Positions 46,188 to 55,854 of a stretch of 64,000 bases of DNA are shown piece after piece (position 1 is the stretch's first letter; each line of letters opens with the position of its first letter). The DNA comes from Aromatoleum diolicum (GTDB lineage Bacteria; Pseudomonadota; Gammaproteobacteria; Burkholderiales; Rhodocyclaceae). Made by a program: the position numbers and the translations under genes. The notes under the pieces were generated by a model. That model saw nothing but the letters and a program-made list of their open reading frames with translations, ran no database searches and was not told the DNA's origin. The stretch lies in the NCBI RefSeq assembly GCF_012910955.1, contig NZ_WTVQ01000017.1, positions 1-64,000 on the forward strand. Direction: 5' to 3'.

Positions 46188-46361
46188 ATGCTGAAATGGG
46201 CCATCTTTTTCTTCCTGATCTCGCTGGTCGCCGGGATCCTGGGCTTCACCAATGTCGCCTCGGGTGCTGCGGCAATCTCCAAGGTGCTGTTCTTCATCGC
46301 GCTGACGCTCTTCCTGATCGTCCTGGTGTTCGGCGTGCTGCTCGGAGTTCTGGTGTTCTGA
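46188..46361 (+). CDS. Second DUF1328 small membrane protein
   Basis: The 57-residue protein has two membrane helices ([20 protein letters not shown]..., ...[21 protein letters not shown]). It is a DUF1328/YtjA family member distinct from the copy at 43599. The ATG at 46188 has GGAGG at 7 bases; the in-frame ATG at 46182 is too close. No clear sigma-54 element precedes it; it may be read from the csbD operon 257 bases upstream. Confidence 0.88.
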   Translation: MLKWAIFFFLISLVAGILGFTNVASGAAAISKVLFFIALTLFLIVLVFGVLLGVLVF

Positions 46362-46642
46362 CCTGCGGACGGTGGCATGCCGGTCGCGGACGCTGCGGCT
46401 CGATGCGTTCGCGGGAGGGCGCCGCGACTCCCGGCTGCTTTAACGAACTGCGCTCCCGGCGCCCGTCCTCACGCGGGCCACGGAAACCTGACAGGCACTG
46501 AAAGCCAATCGAAAGCCCTCCTCCGTATCGTCCGTCTCCATGCAGGGACGGACCGCTTTGGCCCTGCAAGGAGCCAAGCCCGTCGAGACCGGATGCAAGA
46601 GAGACCGCACGACGGGGATCACATACCAAGGAGGAGATATTC

Positions 46643-47614
46643 ATGTTCAGGAACATCGTCAGGACCACTCTCGTCACCGGCGCACTCGGTTTCGGTTTCC
46701 TTGCCAGCGCACCGGCGCTCGCGCTCGACAGCATCAAGATTCTCGTGCCGGCGAACCCGGGCGGCGGCTGGGACCAGACCGGGCGGGCGCTGCAGGCGGC
46801 GATGAACGCCGAGGGCATCGTCAAGAAAGTCACCGTCGACAACAAGGGCGGGGCGGGCGGCACGATCGGGCTGGCGCAGTTCGTCAATGGCGCGAAAGGC
46901 GACGGCAGCGCGACGATGGTCGGTGGCATGGTGATGGTCGGCGCGATCGCGACCAACAAGTCGCCGGTGAATCTGACCCAGGTGACGCCGCTTGCGCGCC
47001 TGACCGGCGAATCGCTGGTGGTCGTGGTGCCCGCGAGTTCCAAGGTGCAAACGCTGAAAGAGCTGCTCGACCAGTTCAAGGCCAATCCCGGCTCGGTGTC
47101 GTGGGGCGGCGGCTCGGCCGGCGGTTCGGACCACATACTCGCCGGCATGATCGCGCAGGCAGTCGGCGTCGATCCGTCGAAAGTGAACTACATCGCCTAC
47201 GCCGGCGGCGGCGAGGCGCAGGCGGCGATCATGGGCGGCCACGTCGCGGCCGGCATCAGCGGCTTCGGCGAGTTCCAGTCGCAGATCAAGTCGGGCAAGC
47301 TGCGCGCGCTGGCGGTGTCGGGCACCGAGCGCATTCCGGGTGAAACCGTGCCGACGTTGAAGGAGCAAGGCGTCAATGTCGAACTGGTGAACTGGCGTGC
47401 GATCTTCGCCGCGCCGGGCATCAGCGACGCGCAACACAAGGAACTCGTCGCGGCGCTCGACAAGGCAGTCGCGTCGGCGTCGTGGAAGGAAACCCTGAAG
47501 CGTAACGACTGGACCGACATGTACCTCAGCGGCCCCGAGTTCAAGAAGTTTCTCGATGCGGACATCGAGCGCCTGACCAAGCTGGTCAACGACCTCGGCA
47601 TGGCCAAGAAATAA
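46643..47614 (+). CDS. Bug/TctC-family periplasmic solute-binding protein 1
   Basis: The 323-residue protein has a signal peptide (cleavage after ALA, about residue 27) and the Bug/TctC fold (ILVPANPGGGWDQTGRALQAAM, NKGGAGGTIGLAQFVNG). It would bind a carboxylate or similar anion for the tripartite tricarboxylate transporter (TctAB) encoded downstream. It has a strong ribosome site (AAGGAGGAG). It is a close paralog of the next gene, indicating tandem duplication. Confidence 0.92.
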   Translation: MFRNIVRTTLVTGALGFGFLASAPALALDSIKILVPANPGGGWDQTGRALQAAMNAEGIVKKVTVDNKGGAGGTIGLAQFVNGAKGDGSATMVGGMVMVGAIATNKSPVNLTQVTPLARLTGESLVVVVPASSKVQTLKELLDQFKANPGSVSWGGGSAGGSDHILAGMIAQAVGVDPSKVNYIAYAGGGEAQAAIMGGHVAAGISGFGEFQSQIKSGKLRALAVSGTERIPGETVPTLKEQGVNVELVNWRAIFAAPGISDAQHKELVAALDKAVASASWKETLKRNDWTDMYLSGPEFKKFLDADIERLTKLVNDLGMAKK

Positions 47615-47622
47615 GTCCGTCG

Positions 47623-47654
47623 GCGCCGCGGGCGGGAACCCCCGCGCGCGGCGC
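47623..47654 (+). other. Intercistronic hairpin between the two tctC genes
   Basis: GCGCCGCG and CGCGGCGC form a perfect 8-bp stem with further inner pairing, 9 bases after the first tctC stop and with no T tract. Such hairpins after binding-protein genes often protect the upstream mRNA, raising binding-protein output over the membrane subunits. Confidence 0.55.
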
Positions 47655-47723
47655 ACGCCTCAGCTCCCGAGCCCGGCCGCCAGCGCGGCACAGGCCGAAG
47701 CACACCGTCTGGAGACGCTCCGC

Positions 47724-48707
47724 ATGCTTCCCAACATCAATGGCGCCGGCATCGGCCGCGCGCTGAGGACCACCCTCGTCGGCGTCACGCTCGCGGCCGC
47801 CACCACCGTGGCGCTTGCCGCCGACTACAAGATCCTCGTGCCCGCCGCGCCCGGCGGCGGCTACGACCAGCTCGGCCGCGCGGTGCAGGCGGCGCTGCAG
47901 GCCAGCAAACTGGCCGATCGCGTACAGGTTACCAACGCGGCCGGTGCCGGCGGCACCATCGGCCTGGCGCAACTGATCAACAACAGCAAGGGTGACGGCC
48001 ACGCGCTGATGGCGAGCGGCAAGGGCATGGTGTCGGCGGTGTTCATCAACAAGTCGCCGGTGACTTTATCGAACGCCACGCCGATCGCGCGCCTGACCGG
48101 CGAATACGAGGTGCTGGTGGTGCCGGCGAGTTCGCCGCTGAAGACCATGGCCGACCTCGTCGCCGCCTATAAGGCCAACCCCGGCGCGGTGTCATGGGCG
48201 GGCGGCTTCGCCGGCGGCGTCGACCAGCTCACCGCCGGCATGATCGTGCAGGCGATCGGCGGCGAAGCGGGCAAGTTCAACTACGTGGCCTTCGGCAGCG
48301 GCGGTGAGGTGCTGGCGCAGGTGCTCGGCGGGCATGTCACCGTCGGTCTGGGCGGCTATAACGAATTTGCCGGCCAGATCAAGGTGGGCAAGCTGCGCGC
48401 GCTGGCGGTCACGGCCCCCGCGCGCGTCAAGGACATCGACGTTGCGACGCTGAAGGAACAGGGCATCGACGTCGAATTCGTGAACTGGCGCGGTCTGATG
48501 GCGGCCCCGGGCATCACGGAGGCGCAGCGCCAGGAACTCGTGAAGGTGGTGACGCAGATGGCGAAGAGCGATCAATGGAAGGCGACACTGGAAAAGAACG
48601 AGTGGGTCGACATGCTGATGACCGGCGACGAGTTCAGGAACTACGTCGAGGCCGAGCAGAAGACCGTGCTCAAGCTGGTGAATGACCTCGGGCTGGTGAA
48701 GAAATGA
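47724..48707 (+). CDS. Bug/TctC-family periplasmic solute-binding protein 2
   Basis: The 327-residue paralog of the preceding protein has a signal peptide (cleavage after ALA near residue 33) and the same motifs (ILVPAAPGGGYDQLGRAVQAAL, NAAGAGGTIGLAQLINN). The two differ in the ligand-facing loop (GWDQT versus GYDQL), so they may bind different anions for one transporter. Its stop overlaps tctB by 4 bases. Confidence 0.92.
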   Translation: MLPNINGAGIGRALRTTLVGVTLAAATTVALAADYKILVPAAPGGGYDQLGRAVQAALQASKLADRVQVTNAAGAGGTIGLAQLINNSKGDGHALMASGKGMVSAVFINKSPVTLSNATPIARLTGEYEVLVVPASSPLKTMADLVAAYKANPGAVSWAGGFAGGVDQLTAGMIVQAIGGEAGKFNYVAFGSGGEVLAQVLGGHVTVGLGGYNEFAGQIKVGKLRALAVTAPARVKDIDVATLKEQGIDVEFVNWRGLMAAPGITEAQRQELVKVVTQMAKSDQWKATLEKNEWVDMLMTGDEFRNYVEAEQKTVLKLVNDLGLVKK

Positions 48708-49189
48708 GCACGCACGCGCGCATCCATCCCGGCGAGCTGCTGATCTCGCTCGCATTGCTGGCACTCGGCAGCTTCGTGGTGCTCGAGACCCAGGGCATCT
48801 CCGAGACCCAAGGCTACTCGCAGGTCGGACCGCGCCTGTTTCCCTATCTGATCGGCACCGGCCTGACGCTGTGCGGTGCCTGGCTCGGCTGGCAGGCGCT
48901 GACCGGCGGCTGGCGCAACGTGCCGCTCGACGATGGCACGCACGCCGCGCCGGACCGCATGGCCTTCGTCATCATCAGCGCCGGCGTGCTGCTGCACATG
49001 GTACTGATCGGCTGGGCCGGCTTCATCCTCGCCTCGACGCTGCTGTTCGTCTTGATCGCGCGCGGCTTCGGCAGCACCAAACCGGTACGCAACCTGATCA
49101 TCGCGGCGGTGCTGAGCGCCGTCGTGTTCTTCCTGTTCACGCAAGGCCTGGGGCTGACTCTGCCCGCGGGTCCGTTCGGAGGCGCATGA
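48704..49189 (+). CDS. tctB: Tripartite tricarboxylate transporter small subunit TctB
   Basis: The 161-residue protein has four predicted helices ([75 protein letters not shown]), the standard TctB plan. Translation is coupled to tctC2 (ATGA) and tctA begins one base after its stop. Confidence 0.92.
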   Translation: MSTHARIHPGELLISLALLALGSFVVLETQGISETQGYSQVGPRLFPYLIGTGLTLCGAWLGWQALTGGWRNVPLDDGTHAAPDRMAFVIISAGVLLHMVLIGWAGFILASTLLFVLIARGFGSTKPVRNLIIAAVLSAVVFFLFTQGLGLTLPAGPFGGA

Positions 49190-49190
49190 G

Positions 49191-50708
49191 ATGGACACCC
49201 TGAACGCACTGATGTCGGGCTTCGCGGTGGCGCTGAGCCTGCAGAACCTGCTGCTCGGCTTCGTCGGCGTCACGCTCGGCACCGCGGTCGGCGTGCTGCC
49301 GGGCGTCGGCCCGGCGCTGACGGTGGCCTTGCTGCTGCCGGCCACCGCGAGCTTCGACCCCACCGGCGCGCTGATCATGTTCGCCGGCATCTACTACGGC
49401 GCGATGTTCGGCGGCTCGACGACCTCGATCCTGCTGAACACGCCGGGCGAATCGGCGACCATCGTCACCGCGATGGAAGGCAACATGATGGCCAAGCGCG
49501 GCCGTGCCGGTCCGGCGCTGGCGACCTCGGCGATCGGTTCCTTCGTCGCCGGCACGATCGCGACGCTGCTCCTGACCTTCGTGTCGCCGATGGCGGTCGA
49601 CGTCGCGCTGAAGTTCGGCCCCACCGAGTACTTCGCGGTGATGGTGCTGGCCTTCGTGACGGTGTCGGCGGTGCTCGGCGCCTCGCCCGCACGCGGTCTC
49701 GCGAGCCTGTTCCTCGGCCTGACGATCGGCCTCATCGGCCTGGACAGCCAGACCGGCCAGGCGCGCTTCACGCTGGGCATCCCGGAACTGCTCGACGGGC
49801 TCGACGTCGTCGTCGTCGCGGTGGGCCTGTTCGCGGTCGGCGAGACGCTGTACGTCGCGACCTACCTGAACCGCACGACCGACACGATTGAGCAGATGAA
49901 GGGCTCGATCTGGATGAGCAAGGAGGACTGGAAACGCTCGTGGAAACCTTGGCTGCGCGGCACCGCGCTGGGCTTCCCGTTCGGCTGCATCCCCGCCGGC
50001 GGCGCCGAGATCCCGACCTTCCTGTCCTACGCGACCGAGAAGAAACTCAGCAAGCATCCCGAGGAATTCGGCAAGGGCGCGATCGAGGGCGTCGCCGGGC
50101 CGGAAGCGGCGAACAACGCGTCCGCCAGCGGCACGCTGATGCCGCTGCTGACGCTGGGCCTGCCGACCACCGCGACCGCCGCGATCATCCTCGCCGCCTT
50201 CCAGCAATACGGCCTGCAGCCCGGCCCGCTGCTCTTCGACACGCAGCCAGAGCTGATCTGGGGCCTGATTGCAAGCATGTATATCGGGAACGTCATTCTG
50301 CTCGCGCTGAACCTGCCGCTCGTCGGCCTGTGGGTAAAATTGCTGACGATCCCGCGCCCGCTGCTCTACGCCGGCATCCTGATCTTCGCGACGATGGGCG
50401 CTTACGGTCTGCGCAATTCGTGGTTCGACCTGGCCTTGTTGTATGGTATCGGCGTGATGGGCTTCGTCATGCGTCGGTATGACATCCCGGTCGCACCGGT
50501 GCTCGTCGGCATGATCCTCGGGCCGCTGTCGGAACAGCAGTTCCGCCGCGCGCTGGCGATCAGCCAGGGCGACCTGACGATCTTCGTGACCCAGCCGATC
50601 TCCGCGACGGTACTCGCGATCACCGCGCTGGTGGTGATCGTACCGCAGGTGTGGCGCCTGATCCGCCGCATGCGGGCGAGCGCCATCGGCCACGAATCCC
50701 CTGTATGA
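49191..50708 (+). CDS. tctA: Tripartite tricarboxylate transporter large subunit TctA
   Basis: The 505-residue protein has about 11-12 membrane helices with TctA hallmarks ([21 protein letters not shown] near the N terminus, [20 protein letters not shown] mid-protein). It is the transport channel for the solute delivered by TctC proteins, probably Na+- or H+-driven. The substrate is unknown; citrate and other carboxylates are known for relatives. Confidence 0.95.
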   Translation: MDTLNALMSGFAVALSLQNLLLGFVGVTLGTAVGVLPGVGPALTVALLLPATASFDPTGALIMFAGIYYGAMFGGSTTSILLNTPGESATIVTAMEGNMMAKRGRAGPALATSAIGSFVAGTIATLLLTFVSPMAVDVALKFGPTEYFAVMVLAFVTVSAVLGASPARGLASLFLGLTIGLIGLDSQTGQARFTLGIPELLDGLDVVVVAVGLFAVGETLYVATYLNRTTDTIEQMKGSIWMSKEDWKRSWKPWLRGTALGFPFGCIPAGGAEIPTFLSYATEKKLSKHPEEFGKGAIEGVAGPEAANNASASGTLMPLLTLGLPTTATAAIILAAFQQYGLQPGPLLFDTQPELIWGLIASMYIGNVILLALNLPLVGLWVKLLTIPRPLLYAGILIFATMGAYGLRNSWFDLALLYGIGVMGFVMRRYDIPVAPVLVGMILGPLSEQQFRRALAISQGDLTIFVTQPISATVLAITALVVIVPQVWRLIRRMRASAIGHESPV

Positions 50709-50722
50709 AAGGAGACTGACCC

Positions 50723-51472
50723 GTGTTTGAATTCATGATGGACGGCGCCTTCTGGGTGTCGGTATTGCAGATCATCGCCATCGACATCCTGCTCGGCGGC
50801 GACAACGCGGTGGTGATCGCGCTGGCCTGCCGCAAGCTGCCCGAGCACCAGCGCAACAAGGGCATCGCGTGGGGCGTGCTCGGTGCGATCGGCTTGCGCG
50901 TCGTGCTGATCTTCTTTGCGCTGCAGCTGCTCGAACTGCCCTTCCTGAAGCTCGTCGGCGCGCTGCTGCTGCTGTGGATCGGCGTCAAGCTGATGCAGCC
51001 CGAGGACGAGGACGGCCACGGCAATGTCGAAGGCAGCACGCACCTGCTCGGCGCGATCAAGACGATCGTCATCGCCGACGCGGTGATGAGCCTCGACAAC
51101 GTCATCGCAGTGGCCGGCGCAGCGAAGGGCGATCTCTCGCTGGTGGTGTTCGGCATCGTGATCAGCATTCCGATCATCGTGTGGGGCAGCAAGTTCGTGC
51201 TCAAGCTGATGGACCGCTTCCCGGTCGTCATCACGCTGGGGGCCGCGCTGCTGGGCTGGATCGCCGGCGGCATGCTGGTCGGCGACGTGGTGCTGCGACC
51301 CTATATGGAAGGCATGCCGGGCTGGCTGCATTACGTGACCTCGGTGGTCGGCGCGCTCGCCGTTGTCGCCATCGGTGCCTGGCTGGCGAAACGCCAACGC
51401 GGCGAACCCTTGCCGCCACTGGTCGAACTGGCCGTCGAAAACGCCAACGACACCCCATCGCACGGCAAGTGA
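50723..51472 (+). CDS. TerC/YjbE-family membrane protein
   Basis: The 249-residue protein has seven predicted helices and the two family motifs with acidic residues in the membrane, LLGGDNAVVIALA and SLDNVIAVAG. TerC-like proteins are linked to metal (manganese) homeostasis or tellurite resistance. It starts at GTG with AAGGAG, 14 bases after tctA, so it is part of that operon, an uncommon association. Confidence 0.9.
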   Translation: MFEFMMDGAFWVSVLQIIAIDILLGGDNAVVIALACRKLPEHQRNKGIAWGVLGAIGLRVVLIFFALQLLELPFLKLVGALLLLWIGVKLMQPEDEDGHGNVEGSTHLLGAIKTIVIADAVMSLDNVIAVAGAAKGDLSLVVFGIVISIPIIVWGSKFVLKLMDRFPVVITLGAALLGWIAGGMLVGDVVLRPYMEGMPGWLHYVTSVVGALAVVAIGAWLAKRQRGEPLPPLVELAVENANDTPSHGK

Positions 51473-51493
51473 AGGATTGGAAAGGAGACAGCG

Positions 51494-51934
51494 ATGCTGA
51501 AAGTACTCGTACCGGTGGATGGTTCGGACAACGCCAACCGTGCGCTCGACCACCTGCTCAAGCTGCGCGCGACCAATGGCGAACTCGATATCCATCTGCT
51601 CAACGTGCAGATCCCGATCGACTCGGGCCACGCGCGCATGTTCGTCAGCCACGAGGACGTGGAGGGCTTCCACCGCGAGGAAGGGCTCGCGGCGCTCGCC
51701 GCCGCCCGGCGCACGCTTGACGAGGCCGGCGTGCCCTACACCCACCACATCGCGGTCGGCCACGTCGCGGACACGATCATCCGCTACGCGACCGAGCGGC
51801 ACTTCGACAAGATCGTGATGGGCACGCACGGCCGTGGTGCGCTCCTGGACGCGCTGCTGGGGTCGGTGGCGCACGCGGTGCTCGAGCGCTCGCCGATTCC
51901 GGTGACGCTGGTGAAGCCCAACGCAGCACGCTGA
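51494..51934 (+). CDS. Universal stress protein (UspA family) 1
   Basis: The 146-residue single-domain Usp has the ATP-binding motif MGTHGRGALLDALLGSVAHAVLERSPIPV (G-2x-G-9x-G-S) and N-terminal VPVDGSDNANRAL. It is placed 21 bases after the TerC-like gene in the transporter operon. ATP-binding Usps often modulate transporters or stress survival. Confidence 0.93.
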   Translation: MLKVLVPVDGSDNANRALDHLLKLRATNGELDIHLLNVQIPIDSGHARMFVSHEDVEGFHREEGLAALAAARRTLDEAGVPYTHHIAVGHVADTIIRYATERHFDKIVMGTHGRGALLDALLGSVAHAVLERSPIPVTLVKPNAAR

Positions 51935-51951
51935 CCCGTACGGAGATCCGC

Positions 51952-52944
51952 ATGACACACAAGACCCGCGGCCTGCCCGCCGCGCTGCTCGCGCTCGCCT
52001 GCGCGACCCAGGCCCTGCCCGCAGGCGCCGCCGACCAGCCGACCGCGCCGGCACGCAAGCCCGCGATCATGATCATCGTGCCCTTCACGCATGGCGGGCC
52101 GACCGACGAACTCGCGCGCCTCCTTCTCGCCCCGCTCGGCAAGGCACTGCAGCAGAAGGTCGTCGAGCGCAACATCCTCGGCGCCGGCGGCACGCTGGGC
52201 ACCGAAAAAGCCAGCAAGGCCAGGCCCGACGGCACCACCTTGCTGCTGTCGAACATCGGCCAAGCGACCAGCCCGAGCCTGTACCGCGACCTGCGCTACG
52301 ACCCCATCGGCGACTTCGAGCCGATCGGGCTGATTGCCGAAGTGCCGATGATGCTGGTCGCGCGCGCGGGACTGCCGGCCAAGGATCTCAAGGGGCTGCT
52401 CGCCAGCGACACCAGCGCGCTCAGTTACGCGCATGCCGGCGTCGGTTCCGCCTCGCATCTGTGCGGCCTGCTGTTCATGAACGCGACGCGCAGCAAACCG
52501 CGGGCGATCACTTACCAGGGCACGCAGGAAGCCTTGTCCGACCTGGTCGGCGGCCACGTCGATCTGCTGTGCGACCAGCCGACGAACACGCTCAAGGCGA
52601 TCAAGGCCGGCCAAGTACGTGCCTATGGCGTGACCAGCAAGGCGCGCACGGACGTGCTGCCGCAGGTGCCGACGCTGGCCGAAGCCGGCCTGGCGGACGT
52701 CGAGCTGGTGGTGTGGCACGGCCTCTATGCGCCGAAAGGCACGCCGCGCGAGACCATCGAGCGCCTTGCCACGGGATTGCGCGAGGCCCTCGCCGACCCG
52801 GCGCTGAAGACACGGATGGCCCAACTCGGCGCCATCCCCGCGAGCGCCGGGCAGGCGACCCCCGAGGGCCTGCGCCAACGGCTGACAGCCGAAGCACTGC
52901 GCTGGGAACCGATCCTCCGCGGGGCCAGCGTGCGCGCCGACTGA
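51952..52944 (+). CDS. Bug/TctC-family periplasmic solute-binding protein 3
   Basis: The 330-residue Bug protein has a signal peptide (cleavage after AGA, about residue 24). It is divergent from the two tctC products upstream, with classic Bug motifs (IIVPFTHGGPTDELARLLL, NILGAGGTLGTEKASKARPDG, YQGTQEALSDLVGGHVDL). It ends the operon 17 bases after usp1. It could serve the TctAB pair with another ligand or act in signalling. Confidence 0.92.
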   Translation: MTHKTRGLPAALLALACATQALPAGAADQPTAPARKPAIMIIVPFTHGGPTDELARLLLAPLGKALQQKVVERNILGAGGTLGTEKASKARPDGTTLLLSNIGQATSPSLYRDLRYDPIGDFEPIGLIAEVPMMLVARAGLPAKDLKGLLASDTSALSYAHAGVGSASHLCGLLFMNATRSKPRAITYQGTQEALSDLVGGHVDLLCDQPTNTLKAIKAGQVRAYGVTSKARTDVLPQVPTLAEAGLADVELVVWHGLYAPKGTPRETIERLATGLREALADPALKTRMAQLGAIPASAGQATPEGLRQRLTAEALRWEPILRGASVRAD

Positions 52945-53014
52945 GCCGGCACTGCGGAACGCGCCCCCGATCGCCGCATGCCGACGCATCCACTCTCAAT
53001 CTGAAGGAAGCACC

Positions 53015-53464
53015 ATGTTCAAGCACATCCTCGTTCCCACCGACGGCTCGCCACTGTCCGACGAAGCACTGGTCCGCGGGATCGCGCTCGCGCGCGACCT
53101 GCATGCACGGCTGACGATCCTCAACGCCACCGCCGAAGCTCCGTTTCCGGTGACCAACTTCGGCGAGGATGGCCACTATGACGCCGAAAAATCGCGCCGC
53201 TTCGCGCAACAGGCCGTGGCGCACGGGCAAAGCATCGTCGACGCCGCGGTCGCCCGCGCGCGCGACGCCGGCGTCGACGCCGAACCGGTCCTCGAAACCA
53301 ACGACACCCCCCACCAGGCCATCATCCGCACCGCCACCGAACGCGCCTGCGACCTCATCCTCATGGCCTCGCATGGCCGCCGCGGCATCAACGCACTGCT
53401 GCTCGGCAGCGAAACCAACAAGGTGCTCGCGTACTGCAAGATCCCGGTACTGATCTGCCGCTGA
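53015..53464 (+). CDS. Universal stress protein (UspA family) 2
   Basis: The 149-residue Usp has VPTDGSPLSDEAL at the N terminus and ASHGRRGINALLLGSETNKVLAYCKIPV at the C terminus. It differs from usp1 in the nucleotide loop (SHGRRG...GSET), typical of the group that also binds ATP. It has its own ribosome site (AAGGAAG) 70 bases after the Bug gene. Confidence 0.92.
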   Translation: MFKHILVPTDGSPLSDEALVRGIALARDLHARLTILNATAEAPFPVTNFGEDGHYDAEKSRRFAQQAVAHGQSIVDAAVARARDAGVDAEPVLETNDTPHQAIIRTATERACDLILMASHGRRGINALLLGSETNKVLAYCKIPVLICR

Positions 53465-53586
53465 CACCCGCCCGACACCGTGCCTGACGATCGCTGCCCC
53501 CGGCAGGCGCCACAGCGGTGAACTAGAGTGTAGCGAGGCGGCGTTCCGGAAGCCCCGACGCGGCGCGCGCAGACAAGGAGAACGAC

Positions 53587-54045
53587 ATGGCGGAACTCGA
53601 CAAGGAAGCAACCGTTTCGGTACTGAACCACATCCTCGAAGCGGAACTGGCCGGCGTCGTGCGCTACACGCACTACTCGTTTCTGGTGTTCGGCTTCGGC
53701 CGCATCCCGATCGTGTCGTGGCTGAATTCGCAGGCCGAGGAATCGCTGATGCACGCGCGCGCAGCAGGCGAATGGGTCGCGACGCTCGGCGCTCACCCCT
53801 CGCTCGCGATCGGCCCGCTGCTCGATTCGCACCAGCACGATATCGGCGCGATGCTGCGCGAATCGCTGGATGCCGAGCGTGCCGCGCTGAATCTCTACCG
53901 CGACCTGCTCACACTGGTCGCGGACCGCTCGGTGGCGCTGGAGGAATTCGCGCGCCAGATGATCCAGACGGAGGAACAGCACCTCGCGGAAGTCGACAAG
54001 ATGCTGCGCAAACCCGGCGACCTGTCGGCCTTCGCCCCCGCTTAG
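53587..54045 (+). CDS. Bacterioferritin-like/ferritin-like protein
   Basis: The 152-residue four-helix protein has ferritin-type di-iron ligands: E in LEAELAGVVRYTHY (helix A), E-x2-H in EESLMHA (helix B), E in LDAERAALNLY (helix C) and E-x2-H in TEEQHLAEV (helix D). It probably stores or detoxifies iron or peroxide. Its stop overlaps the stop codon of the convergent SagB gene. It joins the stress theme of the neighbouring Usp genes. Confidence 0.88.
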   Translation: MAELDKEATVSVLNHILEAELAGVVRYTHYSFLVFGFGRIPIVSWLNSQAEESLMHARAAGEWVATLGAHPSLAIGPLLDSHQHDIGAMLRESLDAERAALNLYRDLLTLVADRSVALEEFARQMIQTEEQHLAEVDKMLRKPGDLSAFAPA

Positions 54046-55625
54046 CGACCGGCGACCGGGTACGGCGGCAGCGAACTCAGCCGCACATCCTCGATCGGCC
54101 CGCCGACGGTGAAGTGATACAGGCTCTGCCACTCGCTTCCGGCGAGGCCGAGGAGCGTATGCATGGCATCGTCGAAATAGCAGCCGATGCCGGTGCCGCG
54201 CAGGCCGGCGGCCTCCGCCTCGAGATACAGCACCTGGCCGATCATGCCGCATTCGCGGAACAAGGCCGGGTAGCGCCACGGCTCGCGCAGGGCGAGGCCG
54301 AAACGCCCCAGCATGCCGAGCGCGAAGCACGAATCGGCGGCGATCTCCTGATGGCAGCAGATGTGTTGCGCCGCCGCTCGCAGGTCGTAGGGGATCAGCA
54401 GGTACAGCGGCAAGTGCGGCGGGCCGACCTTGTGCCACGCCCAGTCCTCGCGCAGCGCCGCGCGCAATTCGTCGAGCGCCGTTGCATCGCGCAGGAAAAC
54501 GTACAGCCCCGCGTCAAGCCCGGTGACACGATGGACGAATAGCGCCAGATGCACCTGCGGCCGCGTCGCCCACGCACTCCACGGCGGCACGCCGGGGCGC
54601 GGCAACAGGGTGTCGAGCATCGCGAAGAAGGCGTCCGCGCTCATGCCGGTCACTCCGTCGAAGGCGACCGCGCTGCGGCGCTGGCGGACCAGCGTTGCGA
54701 CGACCAGCTCGAGGGCCGGCTGCGCGGGCGGCGGCAAGGCCGGCGTGGCGGGTACCACCTCCGCCGTGATGCGCGGCTTGTGCGCAGCGGCATGCACCGC
54801 GTCGATGTCGTGCCAGTCCACATGGCTCGTGCTGAGCCGATTCGCCGCGCCCTGCCACGTGCAATGTCCACTGAGGGCGACGAGCGCATCCACGTCAACG
54901 GTCACCTGCGCCGCACCAAGCAGCATCAGCACGTCCGGCGCTTCGCGTTCGGCCGTGCCGAAGTCGGCCTCCCGATCGAGCCCGGCGAGACGTGCGATGT
55001 CGTCGTCGCCGACCGCATCGAGCACCCGCGCCGACCAACCGAGCGCCGCAGCCGCCAGCGAGACGGCGGCGATTGCATGACCGCAGTCGTGCTGGCAATA
55101 ACGGTAGGCGCGCATGCCGTACTTCCACGCCTCGCGCCAGTGGATTGAACTCAAGGCGACCAGCACCGCCGGCCCGCGAAACGCCGCATCCCAGTCGTCA
55201 CCGGCCTGCGCCCGCTGTTCCAGCACGTGCTTGCGGCTCAGATAGTGATACACGCCCGCGGCGACGCCGGGCAGTGCCGGCGCAATCAGGTAGCCTTCGG
55301 TCGGATGCAGGTTGCCGCTCGAAGGATTGCAGCGTAGCGCCCAGCGCGAGCCGCCGAATTCCTTCCACGCCGACAGCGCCAGCGACAGTTCGAACAGCAG
55401 GCCGACGTGTTCGCGATCGAGCGGCGCCGGCGCCGGCAAGCTGCCGCGGCGCACATCGTTGTAACGCGTCGCCAGCCCGTCCGCCGCCAGCGGCAGCGCC
55501 ACCTGTGGCGCACCCGCATAGCTGCGCCACGGATCCGGCTGATTTGCCCAGTCGAGCCGGCCCGGTCCTGGCGCATAACGCTCGGGTCGGTGCTTGCTAG
55601 TCTCATGATATGCACGGATGGTCAT
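54042..55625 (-). CDS. SagB/ThcOx-type double nitroreductase-domain protein
   Basis: The 527-residue protein has two flavin-dependent nitroreductase-like halves: residues ~60-260 (NPSSGNLHPTEGYL, CGHAIAAVSLAAAALG) and ~300-520 (VATLVRQRRSAVAFDG, ECGMIGQVLYLEAEAAGLRGTGIGCYFDD). This resembles SagB/ThcOx oxidases that oxidise azoline heterocycles in modified peptides. No cyclodehydratase (SagC/D) or precursor peptide is seen nearby. It is probably a free-standing member of unknown role. Convergent stops with the ferritin-like gene overlap. Confidence 0.85.
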   Translation of the reverse strand: MTIRAYHETSKHRPERYAPGPGRLDWANQPDPWRSYAGAPQVALPLAADGLATRYNDVRRGSLPAPAPLDREHVGLLFELSLALSAWKEFGGSRWALRCNPSSGNLHPTEGYLIAPALPGVAAGVYHYLSRKHVLEQRAQAGDDWDAAFRGPAVLVALSSIHWREAWKYGMRAYRYCQHDCGHAIAAVSLAAAALGWSARVLDAVGDDDIARLAGLDREADFGTAEREAPDVLMLLGAAQVTVDVDALVALSGHCTWQGAANRLSTSHVDWHDIDAVHAAAHKPRITAEVVPATPALPPPAQPALELVVATLVRQRRSAVAFDGVTGMSADAFFAMLDTLLPRPGVPPWSAWATRPQVHLALFVHRVTGLDAGLYVFLRDATALDELRAALREDWAWHKVGPPHLPLYLLIPYDLRAAAQHICCHQEIAADSCFALGMLGRFGLALREPWRYPALFRECGMIGQVLYLEAEAAGLRGTGIGCYFDDAMHTLLGLAGSEWQSLYHFTVGGPIEDVRLSSLPPYPVAGR

Positions 55626-55854
55626 GGCAGCGCCCCTCGGCGGCGATCCGCCGGTTCTTCATTATTCCACCTGCAAGCGGCACAAACGCTGGCAACTGCG
55701 ACGACAGCGTCCCGATCAACGCGCAAGAACCCTTCCAGCGCGAGGCCCCAAGACCGGCCATTTATATAACTTATTGGACAGACCATATAGCCCGCGACGC
55801 TGCATGGCCGCAGTACAATGCGCGCCTTCCGTGCAAAGAACAGAAAAAGCAGCC

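Noticed and set aside
46373-46388. TGGCAT-N5-TCGCG upstream of the first tctC as a sigma-54 promoter
   Set aside because: The -12 element is poor (TCGCG) and it is ~255 bases from the gene; a chance match is likely in GC-rich sequence.
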